From assembly GCF_000166275.1 (NCBI RefSeq), contig NZ_CM001023.1, positions 2,111,001 through 2,175,000 on the forward strand: a DNA stretch of 64,000 nucleotides. Direction: 5' to 3'. The position numbers and the translations under genes were made by a program. This document shows positions 8,903 to 17,724 of the stretch, piece by piece (the first letter of the stretch is position 1; each line of letters opens with the position of its first letter). The notes under the pieces were generated by a model. The model saw nothing but the letters and a program-made list of their open reading frames with translations. It was not told the DNA's origin and did not search any database. This stretch comes from Algoriphagus machipongonensis. GTDB taxonomy: Bacteria; Bacteroidota; Bacteroidia; Cytophagales; Cyclobacteriaceae.

Positions 8903-11339
8903 AGTATCCATATTCATTTTTCTTCTTCTTGGGCTGAATTTCAGTTCTTTTGGTCAAAACATCAAAGGATATACCCCAGAGGAAATAAAAGACTTTGAAG
9001 GGAAAGTTGAAGATCAGGTTCGTTTTTTAGAATACCTGCTCAATACTGTTGGTAATCAAGAAACCCCGGCAAGAGATAAAGATGTCGTCATCAGAGAAAG
9101 CTATCTAAAGATTTTCCGTGACGCTCAAGTCCAAGTGGAAGATGACCTTTTGATGGATAGGCAAGTGGTCACCAATAAAGATGTTACCGCCTACCTGAAG
9201 GATATTGAGTTCTTTTTTAATAATGTAAACTTTAAATTTAAAATCAGAGAGGTAAAACCTGCCCAAAAAGATAATGGGGATGTTTACTTTTTAGTTTCTC
9301 TGGATAGAACGATTACTGCCGCTGGCAAGACGGGAGAAGAAATCACCAATACCAAACCAAGGTTTGTAGAGGTGAACTTGGAAGATAAATCCCAAGAATT
9401 AAAGATTGCCAGCATTTACACCACCAAATTGAGTAGAGATGAAGAACTCATGGAATGGTGGGAGATTCTTGATACCAACTGGAAAGCATTTTTCAGAGAT
9501 AAATTCCAATTGACAGAATATGATTCAATTGATGTGGATCAGTTGTACCGATTTGTAGGAATGGATTCCTTGGATATTTCGGGAACAGACTCCCTTTTAA
9601 GCCTCAAGCCATTGGAGGCTATGAGAGAATTGAAATATGTCAACTTAAGCAATACTCAGATTACCGAGTTGGGCCCTATTTCCAACGTAACTTTCCTTCA
9701 ATACCTGGATGTATCTAATACCCCTACTTCAGATATTCAGTTTATTAAGTATTCGGATCGATTGAAACATTTGGATATCTCCAATACCAATATTCAGAAC
9801 ATTGATGAATTAGCCAATTTAAAGTCTTTAACTAGCCTTAGAGCTAATTATACACCCATCATGAGCTTTGCGGTTCTAAATGAATTTGATAGCCTCAAAT
9901 CGCTTAGTATGGTGGAAAGCGGCTTTAATAACGCGGAGAATATCAAGGAACTGAATCATTTAACAGATTTGAATCTCAGTAGAAATTATTTGATCAATTT
10001 CACCGCCCTGGGAGATTTGAGTGCTTTGGAAGTGCTGAATTTATCTGAAACCAATATTCAGGATTTGAGCCCATTGGATAGTCTTGAAAATCTGGAAGTG
10101 GTAGACCTTACCTCAACTCAAGTGGCAGATATTTCTGTGTTGGACGACAAGCCTAATTTGGTGAAGGTATTGGTAGATCAGACAAAGCTTTCGGTCTTTG
10201 CAGCGGATAATTATATTAGAAAGAACCCAAAAGTACTTCTTATCCACCATATCAAGGATCTTGAGAGCTGGTGGTCTGGATTATCAGATGCCTGGAAAGA
10301 AACTCTAAAAGAGGCTAATCCTCAAATACGATCAAACAACCCTAATGTGGAAATTCTTACCCAGACCATTGGTTTGGAAGAATTGAATATGGCTGGAAAG
10401 GGAATTACAACTTTGAATCCGATTACGCGATTTGTCAAATTAAGAAAAGTGGATTTCTCTGATAATGAGGTGGCAGATTTGATTCCTTTATCCGAGGTAA
10501 AGACTTTGGTTGAGATTCTAGGTAAGAATACGCAGGTTTCTGATATTTCTCCTATCAAGAATAATGAACTCTTGGAAAGTATCAATCTGGAAGGCTCACC
10601 TGTAACAAGTATCATGGATGTTCTTGCCCTGCCTGAATTGACTTATCTAAATGTGAATGGTTCTCAGATTATGGAGGAAGAGGTTCCTGAAATATTAATT
10701 CAAAAACCTACTTTAAATATTGTTTATAGAACGGATGAGCTCTTTGCATGGTGGGAAGGACTGGATAATACCTGGAAGGTATTGTTACGTAGACAAAACT
10801 CTACACCAGAGAATCCAGATGCAGACCAGCTTCATGCCATGACAGGTAAGTCCTCCTTGGATTTTGAGAGAGTATCAGTCGGGAATATTGAGGCTTTAAC
10901 AGTGTTTAGCAACCTTAGATCTTTGACAATTTTTGATGCTCCATTTATGAATGTAGAACCACTTTCTGAAATGAAACTCTTGAAGAGTCTGAGTATTTCT
11001 CAAGTGCCTGTTCAGGATTTTAGCCCAATCAGTAATTTGGTGTCATTGGAATCTCTAGATATTTCAAATACCGGTATTGAGGATTTAGATCCCCTGGAAA
11101 ACCTGATTAATTTGAAAAAACTCAATATTTCAGGAACAAACTTGAGAACCTTGAAAGGATTGGAAGGACTGATATCTTTGGAAGAGTTGGATGTGGCTAG
11201 TACAAACCTACGTTCCTTGAGACCTATTCAAGGTCTTACTAACCTGAAAAAGCTTTCTTGCTTCAATACAAGAGTAAATAGCAGAGCCGTAGATAGTTTT
11301 AAAGAATCAGTTCCTGATTGCGAAGTCCGGTATTATTAA
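8889..11339 (+). CDS. Secreted leucine-rich-repeat protein with three WW-L-WK modules
   Basis: 816 residues. Signal peptide to about residue 22 (FSSFGQ), then an alpha/beta N-domain (24-185) and three blocks of 21-22-residue internalin-type LRRs (L-x-x-LDISNTxIxDLxPLxxL). Each block is introduced by WWxxLxxxWK, at residues 190-199, 461-470 and 621-630. LRRs of this kind mediate protein or glycan binding outside the cytoplasm. No C-terminal sorting domain or anchor is visible, so it may partner with the lipoprotein encoded first in the operon. Last gene of the unit; a terminator follows 120 bp later. Confidence 0.85.
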   Translation: MIKNKVSIFIFLLLGLNFSSFGQNIKGYTPEEIKDFEGKVEDQVRFLEYLLNTVGNQETPARDKDVVIRESYLKIFRDAQVQVEDDLLMDRQVVTNKDVTAYLKDIEFFFNNVNFKFKIREVKPAQKDNGDVYFLVSLDRTITAAGKTGEEITNTKPRFVEVNLEDKSQELKIASIYTTKLSRDEELMEWWEILDTNWKAFFRDKFQLTEYDSIDVDQLYRFVGMDSLDISGTDSLLSLKPLEAMRELKYVNLSNTQITELGPISNVTFLQYLDVSNTPTSDIQFIKYSDRLKHLDISNTNIQNIDELANLKSLTSLRANYTPIMSFAVLNEFDSLKSLSMVESGFNNAENIKELNHLTDLNLSRNYLINFTALGDLSALEVLNLSETNIQDLSPLDSLENLEVVDLTSTQVADISVLDDKPNLVKVLVDQTKLSVFAADNYIRKNPKVLLIHHIKDLESWWSGLSDAWKETLKEANPQIRSNNPNVEILTQTIGLEELNMAGKGITTLNPITRFVKLRKVDFSDNEVADLIPLSEVKTLVEILGKNTQVSDISPIKNNELLESINLEGSPVTSIMDVLALPELTYLNVNGSQIMEEEVPEILIQKPTLNIVYRTDELFAWWEGLDNTWKVLLRRQNSTPENPDADQLHAMTGKSSLDFERVSVGNIEALTVFSNLRSLTIFDAPFMNVEPLSEMKLLKSLSISQVPVQDFSPISNLVSLESLDISNTGIEDLDPLENLINLKKLNISGTNLRTLKGLEGLISLEELDVASTNLRSLRPIQGLTNLKKLSCFNTRVNSRAVDSFKESVPDCEVRYY

Positions 11340-11460
11340 GAAGGGTGAAAATAAAAGGGATAAAAAAATGTTAGAAAAAATCCCTTAATGTTGGTTCCAT
11401 AAAAAATTATGAGAAAAGTTGCTTAATCACCCTGACATAAAGGTATATAGTAGCAATGAA

Positions 11461-11490
11461 AAAAAAATACCCAGTACTGGGTATTTTTTT
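11461..11490. terminator. Hairpin terminator after the LRR operon
   Basis: AAAAAATACCC and GGGTATTTTTT surround the loop AGTACT. It has the same stem as the element at 6425-6452 and lies 122 bp after the LRR stop codon. Confidence 0.65.
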
Positions 11491-11588
11491 GTTTTAAGTA
11501 AGGGTATTTATCCACAAAATAATACTTTGGCGTTAAATCATTGTATTTTGTAGTGTTGGTGTTTTTAGCTGATAGTCAATTTTCAGAA

Positions 11589-13136
11589 GTGAAAAAAAAC
11601 AAAAATCAAGGTGTTCGAGTGGTTTTGCTAGTATCAACTCTGCTTTGTCTATGCTTGATTTTAGTTGGAATCAATAGAGGATTTGATGTTACTGATGAAG
11701 GATTGTACCTGCTTTTGATAAACCCAGTTCAAGAGAATGAAGGTGCCTTTTTTAATTATGACCTTTTTTTTAAACTCATTTATCAGATAAGTTCAATTGA
11801 TTTTGGAATAATAGGTTCTAGATTAATTCGTCTGATATCTTACTCATTAGGAGCATTTTTTTGTGCCTTGTTTTGGAAAAACATTCATGAACAGGAAGAT
11901 TTCAACTGGGATGTCTTCATGGTGAGCCTTCTGGCCATCTTTGGAGGTTACTCTTTTTTACCTCCCAGTCTTTCCTATAACTCACTTTCTGTAGTGCTTG
12001 CCTGTATCTGGTTGTATTGCACTTCAATCAAGGGTGAAAAACTTCAGAAATACATATGTTTAGGAATAGTCCTAGCATTGATGGCATACGTCAAAATCAC
12101 AGCATGTATTTCCTTAAGCTTTCTTACGATTTTAATTTTGCTTTGGAGGAAAGAGTTAAAACTGAAGGGGATTCTCTTTTTGGTTTTGCCAGTACCAATT
12201 TTAGAATTGGTCTTTTATTTTTTTCTGGGTGAATCCCTGCTTACTCGAATTAATACATCTTTGTCGATAATTCAAGGAAGGCCTGATTATGATTGGTATC
12301 TTCTTTTAAAGCATAATTTGGTAGGAATCTTTTGGTTTTCCATGGTCTTCCTACCCGGTTTTATCCTGTCAAAATGGATCAAAATTAACTTTAAGGCAAA
12401 GTTTTTTTTATTGGCTGTAATCGTCATTATCGTATTTTATTTCACTAAAATCACTGCAGAATGGACGCATTTAGTAATGCTAATTTCAGCAGCATTTCTT
12501 TCTTATGTGCTTGGTCAAATACAATGGACTAAGATTTCTAGCCTACATAAGCAATTGATATTGGTTTTGATTTGTATCCCATTTGCCTTACACCTAGGGT
12601 CTAATGTGTATTGGATGCGTTTGGCAATCCATTATTGGTTGTTTTGGGTATTAGCAATTCTGCTAGTATGGCCCCATTTTAAAGAAGTTACTTTAGGTTT
12701 TTCAAGCACATTAGCTACTGTAGCCTTTATACTTGTATTCGCAGGGAGATGGTTTCAACCTTTTGAAGGAATTCCTCTTTGGGAAAGCAATACTAAATGG
12801 GAGTATAGACAGGGTAAGAACATCTATTTATCAAAAGAAATGGTTGATGTGTTGAGGGATTTAAAAGAAAAAACAAACGTGATTCCTGAAGGTGAGTTGA
12901 TTGCCGTTTACAGAAATGCGGGTTGGTTGGTTCTACTTAATAGAACTTCTCCCTTTAACCCGGGGATTTGGGATAAGGAACAATTGATTTTTCACTTTTC
13001 TAAATTTCCGAAAGGAGTGGAGGGAATTATTTACTTTCCATATCAGGAGCTTCCTAAGCTTAACTTAGCAGATTATTTAGTAAATAGGTATCAGCTAAAG
13101 CAAGGTGAAATGAATTTATTAGTTAAAAAACAGTGA
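11589..13136 (+). CDS. Polytopic membrane protein, possible GT-C-type glycosyltransferase
   Basis: 515 residues from the GTG at 11589 (VKKNKNQ); a TTG at 11541 is possible but gives a less natural N-terminus. About ten to twelve hydrophobic helices. FDVTDEGLYL follows the first membrane segment, and an acidic motif in the first periplasmic loop is typical of GT-C enzymes that use lipid-linked sugars. The C-terminal 120 residues are soluble (IYLSKEMVDVLRDLKEKTN). The downstream gene overlaps by 4 bases, so the two are translationally coupled. Assignment to GT-C rests on topology and the early acidic motif only. Confidence 0.6.
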   Translation: MKKNKNQGVRVVLLVSTLLCLCLILVGINRGFDVTDEGLYLLLINPVQENEGAFFNYDLFFKLIYQISSIDFGIIGSRLIRLISYSLGAFFCALFWKNIHEQEDFNWDVFMVSLLAIFGGYSFLPPSLSYNSLSVVLACIWLYCTSIKGEKLQKYICLGIVLALMAYVKITACISLSFLTILILLWRKELKLKGILFLVLPVPILELVFYFFLGESLLTRINTSLSIIQGRPDYDWYLLLKHNLVGIFWFSMVFLPGFILSKWIKINFKAKFFLLAVIVIIVFYFTKITAEWTHLVMLISAAFLSYVLGQIQWTKISSLHKQLILVLICIPFALHLGSNVYWMRLAIHYWLFWVLAILLVWPHFKEVTLGFSSTLATVAFILVFAGRWFQPFEGIPLWESNTKWEYRQGKNIYLSKEMVDVLRDLKEKTNVIPEGELIAVYRNAGWLVLLNRTSPFNPGIWDKEQLIFHFSKFPKGVEGIIYFPYQELPKLNLADYLVNRYQLKQGEMNLLVKKQ

Positions 13137-14686
13137 AAGATTTTATTAAAAAGAATTTATTCATTTTTTGGGTTACGCTTTTCTCGATCTTCACCTTGAT
13201 TATTTGGTTTCTTCCTTGGCGATTTCAGGTTAACGATGACCAAGTGATGATGTGGTTGGTGTCGGGAGCTTATACAGGAACTCCTGAGTCCTATGCTGTC
13301 TATATTCACCCCTTTCTAAGTTGGACATTTTCAAAACTTTATATTCTGTCTCCAACAACCCCTTGGTATCCATTGACCTGGTTTTTGGTGGTTTATTTTT
13401 CTTTTTTGAGTCTAATAAAAGTCCTTTCAATCAAGATTATCCCATTCTTTCAACAACAGTTTATGGCAATTTTGATTTGCCTGATATGTATTCACTTTCT
13501 TTTCTTTTTGCAATTTACCCAGGTAGCAGGAATAGCGTTTCTGGCGGGTTTAATTCTGTGTATTAACTCGGGTGCTAAGTCATTAAATTATTTATTGTCA
13601 ATAACCCTAATGTCCCTAGCCTTTTTGATTCGGTATGAGGCAGTCTTGTTGGTGACAATTGGGGCAAGTTTTTATTTTTTAATTGTTTATAGGTATGCCG
13701 AACTCAAGAAATTAGCATTTATGTTTTTACCAATAGTTGGGATCGCTTTACTTCTTTTTTTCTCGAAGTTTTATTGGGAGAAAAATTCAGAATACTCAAA
13801 ATTTCTTCAATTTAATAAAGCTCGATCGGGTGTTTTGGATCATCCCGCATTTCATAGAATATTAATTGAAAACGAGATTTCGGAGGACTCTAAATGGTTT
13901 TTCTTTTCTAGATGGTTTTTTGAGGAAGGAGAGCTAGCTACACAGGACTTAATTGAATATAAATCAGAGCTTGATCAAATGTTATTTTCCTTGGATCAGG
14001 TTGCTGAAACCTTTAGGCGAACAGCCAAGATTCAAATGGCTGAGGCTTTTAAAAGTTTTATTTCCTTATTGATTTTAGGTTTATTATTCTTTTATGGAAA
14101 GAAAAAAGTGGTCACTTTCACTATTGTTTGGCTACTTGTACTTCTTGTTTTGAGCCATTTTTTTATTTTTTATGGAAGAGTGACAATATTATTTTTTCTT
14201 GTTTTGCTTATTCCTTTGATTCTGGACTCTTCATTTTTCGGGAAAGAAAACTATTGGAAATGGGGTATTAGTCTTTTGGTTTTTGCATTAATTTTCCATT
14301 CAATTAATTTTTTGAAAGAAGGATATGGAAGGAAGATTATGAGAAGTGAAATAACAGAATTAACAATGAATACTTCAGCATCTGAACCAATATTCATAGA
14401 AGGGTATCAAGTACATATGTTTGGATTAAACTATAATCAATTTAATCCTTCTCCATTTATTATTCAAGGGTGGATTTCAAGGTCTCCGTTCCAAGAAAAA
14501 GCACTTAAAAGGTTTAATGTTTCTAAAATTAGTAAGCTTGGTACTTTTTCCCTTCTTGCTATCCAAATGGATGAACCACTTGTATTTCCGGATTATATGA
14601 AAAGTTTGAATCCCAACATTCATAGAGTTTCTTTTACAACTAGCCCGAACTTTCAATTCCTTCAGTTCAAATCAGATCCTTATTGA
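13133..14686 (+). CDS. Polytopic membrane protein, possible GT-C-type glycosyltransferase
   Basis: 517 residues, GTG start overlapping the previous stop (GTGA). About ten hydrophobic segments. The first loop carries FQVNDDQVMMWLVSGAYTG, an acidic motif placed like that of GT-C enzymes or EpsG/O-unit processing proteins, and the C-terminal third is a soluble domain (EPIFIEGYQVHMFGLNYN). It probably works with the preceding gene on a lipid-linked glycan substrate. The substrate cannot be told. No terminator hairpin follows. Confidence 0.58.
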   Translation: MKDFIKKNLFIFWVTLFSIFTLIIWFLPWRFQVNDDQVMMWLVSGAYTGTPESYAVYIHPFLSWTFSKLYILSPTTPWYPLTWFLVVYFSFLSLIKVLSIKIIPFFQQQFMAILICLICIHFLFFLQFTQVAGIAFLAGLILCINSGAKSLNYLLSITLMSLAFLIRYEAVLLVTIGASFYFLIVYRYAELKKLAFMFLPIVGIALLLFFSKFYWEKNSEYSKFLQFNKARSGVLDHPAFHRILIENEISEDSKWFFFSRWFFEEGELATQDLIEYKSELDQMLFSLDQVAETFRRTAKIQMAEAFKSFISLLILGLLFFYGKKKVVTFTIVWLLVLLVLSHFFIFYGRVTILFFLVLLIPLILDSSFFGKENYWKWGISLLVFALIFHSINFLKEGYGRKIMRSEITELTMNTSASEPIFIEGYQVHMFGLNYNQFNPSPFIIQGWISRSPFQEKALKRFNVSKISKLGTFSLLAIQMDEPLVFPDYMKSLNPNIHRVSFTTSPNFQFLQFKSDPY

Positions 14687-14971
14687 AATTATTAAATCAG
14701 ATTGAAGATAATTTGGTATTACAATTCTACCGAGTAAATTTATTACTCAGTCAAAAGTAGTTTTTAATTTCCTTTGAATATTACTAGTTCAATACTTTAA
14801 GTCAATGTCCTAGTAGTAGATCTCCCCTCCGCGATAGCTATCGGGAAAGGGGGCTTGGGGATTGGGAGTGAAAGGGCGAAGCTGAAATAGTTGGGGATTA
14901 TTAAGGGGTTAATTGTTGTTGGTTGTAAAGTTCAAATGTTGATAAACGTATGCTTATTGGGATTTACTTAT
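14687..14971. other. Non-coding gap with dispersed repeat pieces
   Basis: It holds a 25-bp palindromic element (14729-14753; second identical copy at 31300-31324), a GATAGCTATCGGG-type piece near 14831 and a GTGAAAGGGCGAAGC piece near 14868 that recurs in similar form near 31484. No ORF is supported. Confidence 0.6.
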
Positions 14972-15340
14972 TTAACATCTCCATTTTGATCTAACATACT
15001 CTTTAAAAGAATGAATTTTACCCCCTAACAAATTGTAATTATTAAGAAGATCTTCAGACTCCTGAGATAGGTAAGGGTAAAGTACTTTAATTTTCTCCAA
15101 ATGGCTGATCGTTTCTAAGCAGCTTGCCTCAGAATAAACTAGAAATTTGATAAAATCATTTTTGTAGGACCTTCTGCCATATCCCTCTACAATATTGGTA
15201 TTTACTGAATCTGAAGATCGCCTGAGTTGATTCCCTAATTCATAAAGTTCGTGCTTTGGAAGCTTTAAGGTAAATGGATGAGTTTTTAAAAATAGACTTA
15301 GGCTAATCTGATAGATATCAAGATCTTTATAGCTACTCAT
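14972..15340 (-). CDS. Four-helix bundle protein (S23/IVS family)
   Basis: 122 residues from the ATG at 15340; an upstream ATG would add a hydrophobic tail foreign to the family. Family hallmarks are YKDLDIYQISLSL at the start, ELGNQLRRSSDSVNTNIVEG and the mid-chain YSEASCLETISHL. These proteins were named after ORFs in intervening sequences of 23S rRNA genes and are widespread as solitary genes in Bacteroidota; their function is unsettled. This one is convergent to the membrane-protein genes and sits next to a 7-bp-period array (15405-15450). A second member lies at 53206. Confidence 0.82.
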   Translation of the reverse strand: MSSYKDLDIYQISLSLFLKTHPFTLKLPKHELYELGNQLRRSSDSVNTNIVEGYGRRSYKNDFIKFLVYSEASCLETISHLEKIKVLYPYLSQESEDLLNNYNLLGGKIHSFKEYVRSKWRC

Positions 15341-15404
15341 AAAGACAACTTTCAATTCAATTAAAAAATAAAAACTAAACACAAAGTAATTAAATTAATT
15401 AGTA

Positions 15405-15450
15405 TTCACAACCCCCCAACTTACAACCAACAACCAACATCTAACAACTT
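15405..15450. repeat. 7-bp-period array abutting the wHTH gene
   Basis: Degenerate heptads such as AACAACC and AACATCT, with no G on the + strand, end two bases before the TTG start of the downstream gene. Confidence 0.7.
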
Positions 15451-15452
15451 TT

Positions 15453-15959
15453 TTGCTCGAATCCCTCGTCACATCTAAAACCCGCATAAAACTTCTTCTC
15501 AAGTTCTTTGCTCATGCTAATTCAGGATACCTGCGTTCTTTGGCCAAAGAATTTGATGAGTCTACTAATTCTGTTCGCGTCGAACTCAATCGCTTGACAG
15601 AAGCAGGTTTATTGGTTTCTGAGGAAGAGGGGAAAACCAAGCTTTACAAAGCCAATAAAAACCATCCCTTTTTCAATGAAATTACCAATATGGTCTCCAA
15701 ATTCCTCGGACTGGATGATTTGATGGAGAGAATCGTCAAAAGAATGGGAGAGGTGGAGAAGGCTTATATTGTCGGAGACTATGCATTAGGGATAGACTCC
15801 GGAACAGTCAATATGATCTTAATAGGTAAAAACCTGGATAAGGAATACCTGGAATTCATCAAAGAAAAAACCTTTGAAAAGGTCAATAGAAAAGTGGACG
15901 TAAAAATTCTGGAGAATGACCCGGGAGACATTCAAGGAATCTTGGTTTTTGGGAAATGA
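15453..15959 (+). CDS. wHTH regulator with C-terminal nucleotidyltransferase-like domain
   Basis: 168 residues, TTG start. Residues 8-75 form a winged helix of ArsR/MarR type (SLAKEFDESTNSVRVELNRLTEAGLLVSEEEG). Residues 95-165 resemble a minimal nucleotidyltransferase fold (AYIVGDYALGIDSGTVNMILIG). The canonical G-S plus two-aspartate motif is eroded there, so the domain probably binds rather than catalyses. In Bacteroidota such genes commonly head polysaccharide loci, and this is the first gene of the locus. It likely controls transcription of the downstream cluster. A 7-bp repeat array reaches its start codon. Confidence 0.72.
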   Translation: MLESLVTSKTRIKLLLKFFAHANSGYLRSLAKEFDESTNSVRVELNRLTEAGLLVSEEEGKTKLYKANKNHPFFNEITNMVSKFLGLDDLMERIVKRMGEVEKAYIVGDYALGIDSGTVNMILIGKNLDKEYLEFIKEKTFEKVNRKVDVKILENDPGDIQGILVFGK

Positions 15960-16010
15960 TAGGCTTCCTACCTACGGTAGGCAGGCTTTAAATTTTTCAC
16001 TTCTAATAAC

Positions 16011-16061
16011 TATTTCGCTCCCGCAGGGAGCCTATTTCTATAGTATTTCAACAGTATTTCC
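16011..16061. repeat. GCTCCC-GGGAGC palindromic repeat, copy 1
   Basis: It contains the perfect palindrome GCTCCCGCAGGGAGC, followed by CCTATTTCTATAGTATTT and a further TATTTC block. The same unit recurs at about 18171, 22402, 23475, 23520 and 27131. A CCTACCTACGGTAGGCAGG hairpin precedes it at 15967. Confidence 0.75.
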
Positions 16062-16081
16062 CAACTACCTCCGGCTGACAG

Positions 16082-16172
16082 GCTTTAAACTTTAAATCCT
16101 CCACTTTATACTTGGTGCTTGGTACTTCGTACCCCAAATACCATATACCAAATACCATTTACTCAACTCAAC
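16082..16172. repeat. 7-bp-period array abutting the permease gene
   Basis: Thirteen degenerate heptads (CTTTAAA, CTTGGTA, CTTCGTA, TACCATA, TACCAAA and similar) end exactly at the likely TTG start at 16173. Confidence 0.75.
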
Positions 16173-17000
16173 TTGGAACAAAAACAACATTATAAAGTAA
16201 TTCAACCTACTTCAGGTTGGCAATTAATTGATTTTAAGGAGCTTTGGAGGTATAAGGACTTACTTTATTTCCTAACTCTTAGAGGTATAAAAGCTCGCTA
16301 TGCCCAGTCAGTTTTAGGTGTGGCCTGGGCGATAATTCAACCATTATTTACAACGCTAGTCTTCACAGTTGTTTTTGGAAATCTGGCGAAAGTTGACTCA
16401 GATGGAATTCCATATACCCTGTTTTCCTACCTGGCACTTTGGCCCTGGAATTACTTTTCTGGAACACTTACCGAATCAGCAAATTCACTGATTCAAAATG
16501 CCAATATGATTACAAAGGTTTACTTTCCAAGAATGGTTTTGCCTTTGTCATCAATACTATCCAAACTACTTGATTTCTTGATTGCCTTTGTTGTGGTTAT
16601 TGGGATGATGATTTATTATCAGGTGACGCCGGGATGGGGTTTATTGTTTTTACCATTGCTGATTGTTCAACTTTTGATGTGTAGCCTGGGAGTGGGAATG
16701 ACTCTATCAGCGATGGCTGTAAAATACCGAGACGTGAAGCATGCTTTGACCTTTGTCGTCCAACTTTTACTTTATGCTGCTCCTGTGGTTTATAGTACAA
16801 CCGCAGTTCCTGCAGAATATCAAAAATTCTATATTCTAAACCCCATGGTAGGTGTCATAGAAGGGTTCAGAGCTGCATTTCTTGGCCGCCCAATGCCATG
16901 GGAATGGATCTGGCCAGGCAGTATCGTAGCCATTATTCTCTTTGTTTTCGGCATGATGTACTTTCGCCGAATGGAACGAATTTTTGCTGACGTAGCATAA
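16173..17000 (+). CDS. ABC-2 type polysaccharide exporter permease (Wzm-like)
   Basis: About 275 residues from the TTG at 16173; an in-frame TTG at 16119 would translate repeat DNA. The family pattern is clear: DFKELWRYKDLLYFLTLRGIKARYAQSVLGVAWAI, split here as ELWRYKDLLYFL and KARYAQSVLGVAWAIIQPL, then six membrane helices and the C-terminal ILNPMVGVIEGFR. It forms the inner-membrane channel that exports lipid-linked O-antigen or capsule, with the ATPase at 37505. The two subunits are usually adjacent but lie 20 kb apart here. The last ten codons are repeated three more times downstream. Confidence 0.9.
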   Translation: MEQKQHYKVIQPTSGWQLIDFKELWRYKDLLYFLTLRGIKARYAQSVLGVAWAIIQPLFTTLVFTVVFGNLAKVDSDGIPYTLFSYLALWPWNYFSGTLTESANSLIQNANMITKVYFPRMVLPLSSILSKLLDFLIAFVVVIGMMIYYQVTPGWGLLFLPLLIVQLLMCSLGVGMTLSAMAVKYRDVKHALTFVVQLLLYAAPVVYSTTAVPAEYQKFYILNPMVGVIEGFRAAFLGRPMPWEWIWPGSIVAIILFVFGMMYFRRMERIFADVA

Positions 17001-17177
17001 TTACAATCCATGAGGCGATCCCGATCAAACTTTATTGTATTAATTAATCGGGATGGAGAATGGAACGAATTTTTGCTGACGTGGCATAATTACAATACAT
17101 GAGGCGATCCCGATCAGATACAATTTGACAAGAAATCGGGACGCCGAATGGAACGCATATTCGCTGATGTTGCTTAA
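16969..17177 (+). repeat. Tandem copies of the permease 3' end (period 88-89 bp)
   Basis: Copy 1 (16969-17027) contains the true end of the gene. Copy 2 (17058-17116) matches it over 59 bp with two differences I can see, and includes the stop codon and the following CGATCCCGATCA. Copy 3 (17146-17177) keeps only the coding tail and stop. Each interval contains a CCCGAT...ATCGGG hairpin. A fourth tail copy lies at 17832-17860. Confidence 0.9.
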
Positions 17178-17352
17178 CTACCCCCCAACCCCCTGAAGGG
17201 GGAGCAAGTCACGAAAAAGCTATTAGGTATTTGAAGTATAACTTATTCGCAATAAAAATTTCTCCGCCATTATAGCAATCAAATAAAGATAAGGCCAATT
17301 CACCCCTTTAGGGGTCAGGGGTAGAAAAAGGCTAACGAATTTCTAAAAAAGA
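17178..17352. other. Gap with CCCC-GGGG palindromes before the DUF559 gene
   Basis: It contains ACCCCCTGAAGGGGGAG near 17187 and CACCCCTTTAGGGGTCAGGGG near 17302. Similar CCCC-GGGG palindromes follow the DUF559 gene, so the gene is bracketed by them. Confidence 0.65.
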
Positions 17353-17724
17353 ATGCATCACAGAGCTTCTCCAGAAATATTTAGACGAGCTAAAGAACTC
17401 CGGATGAAATTAACTCCTTCTGAAAATATATTGTGGGAGAGAATAAGAGCAAATAGGCTTAATGACCTACACTTCAGAAGGCAACATCCTGTTTCTAAGT
17501 ATATCCTAGATTTCTATTGTCATCAATATCGCTTAGGAATAGAACTAGATGGGGAAATCCATAATAAAATAGACCAAAAAGCAAGAGATGTAGCAAGGGA
17601 GGAAGACTTAAAAGCTTTGGGGATCCACATCCTTAGATTCAAAAATTCTTTTGTAATTCAAGAAACAGACGAAGTTCTCAAACTGATTTTAGTGGAAATT
17701 GAAAATCTTAACAAGTCACTTTAA
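17353..17724 (+). CDS. DUF559 (Vsr-like endonuclease fold) protein
   Basis: 123 residues, the usual length. Family features are LRMKLTPSENILWERIR, HFRRQHPVSKYILDFYC, the acidic motif LGIELDGEIH and the terminal LRFKNSFV. DUF559 belongs to the PD-(D/E)XK/Vsr-related nuclease group; the D in ILDFYC and E-D in IELDG fit the metal site. Biochemical roles are mostly unproven. It lies between two copies of the permease 3' end (17146-17177 and 17832-17860) and between CCCC-GGGG palindromes, so it looks like a small inserted cassette rather than a glycan gene. Confidence 0.82.
   Translation: MHHRASPEIFRRAKELRMKLTPSENILWERIRANRLNDLHFRRQHPVSKYILDFYCHQYRLGIELDGEIHNKIDQKARDVAREEDLKALGIHILRFKNSFVIQETDEVLKLILVEIENLNKSL

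Noticed and set aside
16119..16172. Upstream TTG start for the permease
   Set aside because: It would translate 18 codons of heptad repeat DNA; the family-like part starts after 16173.
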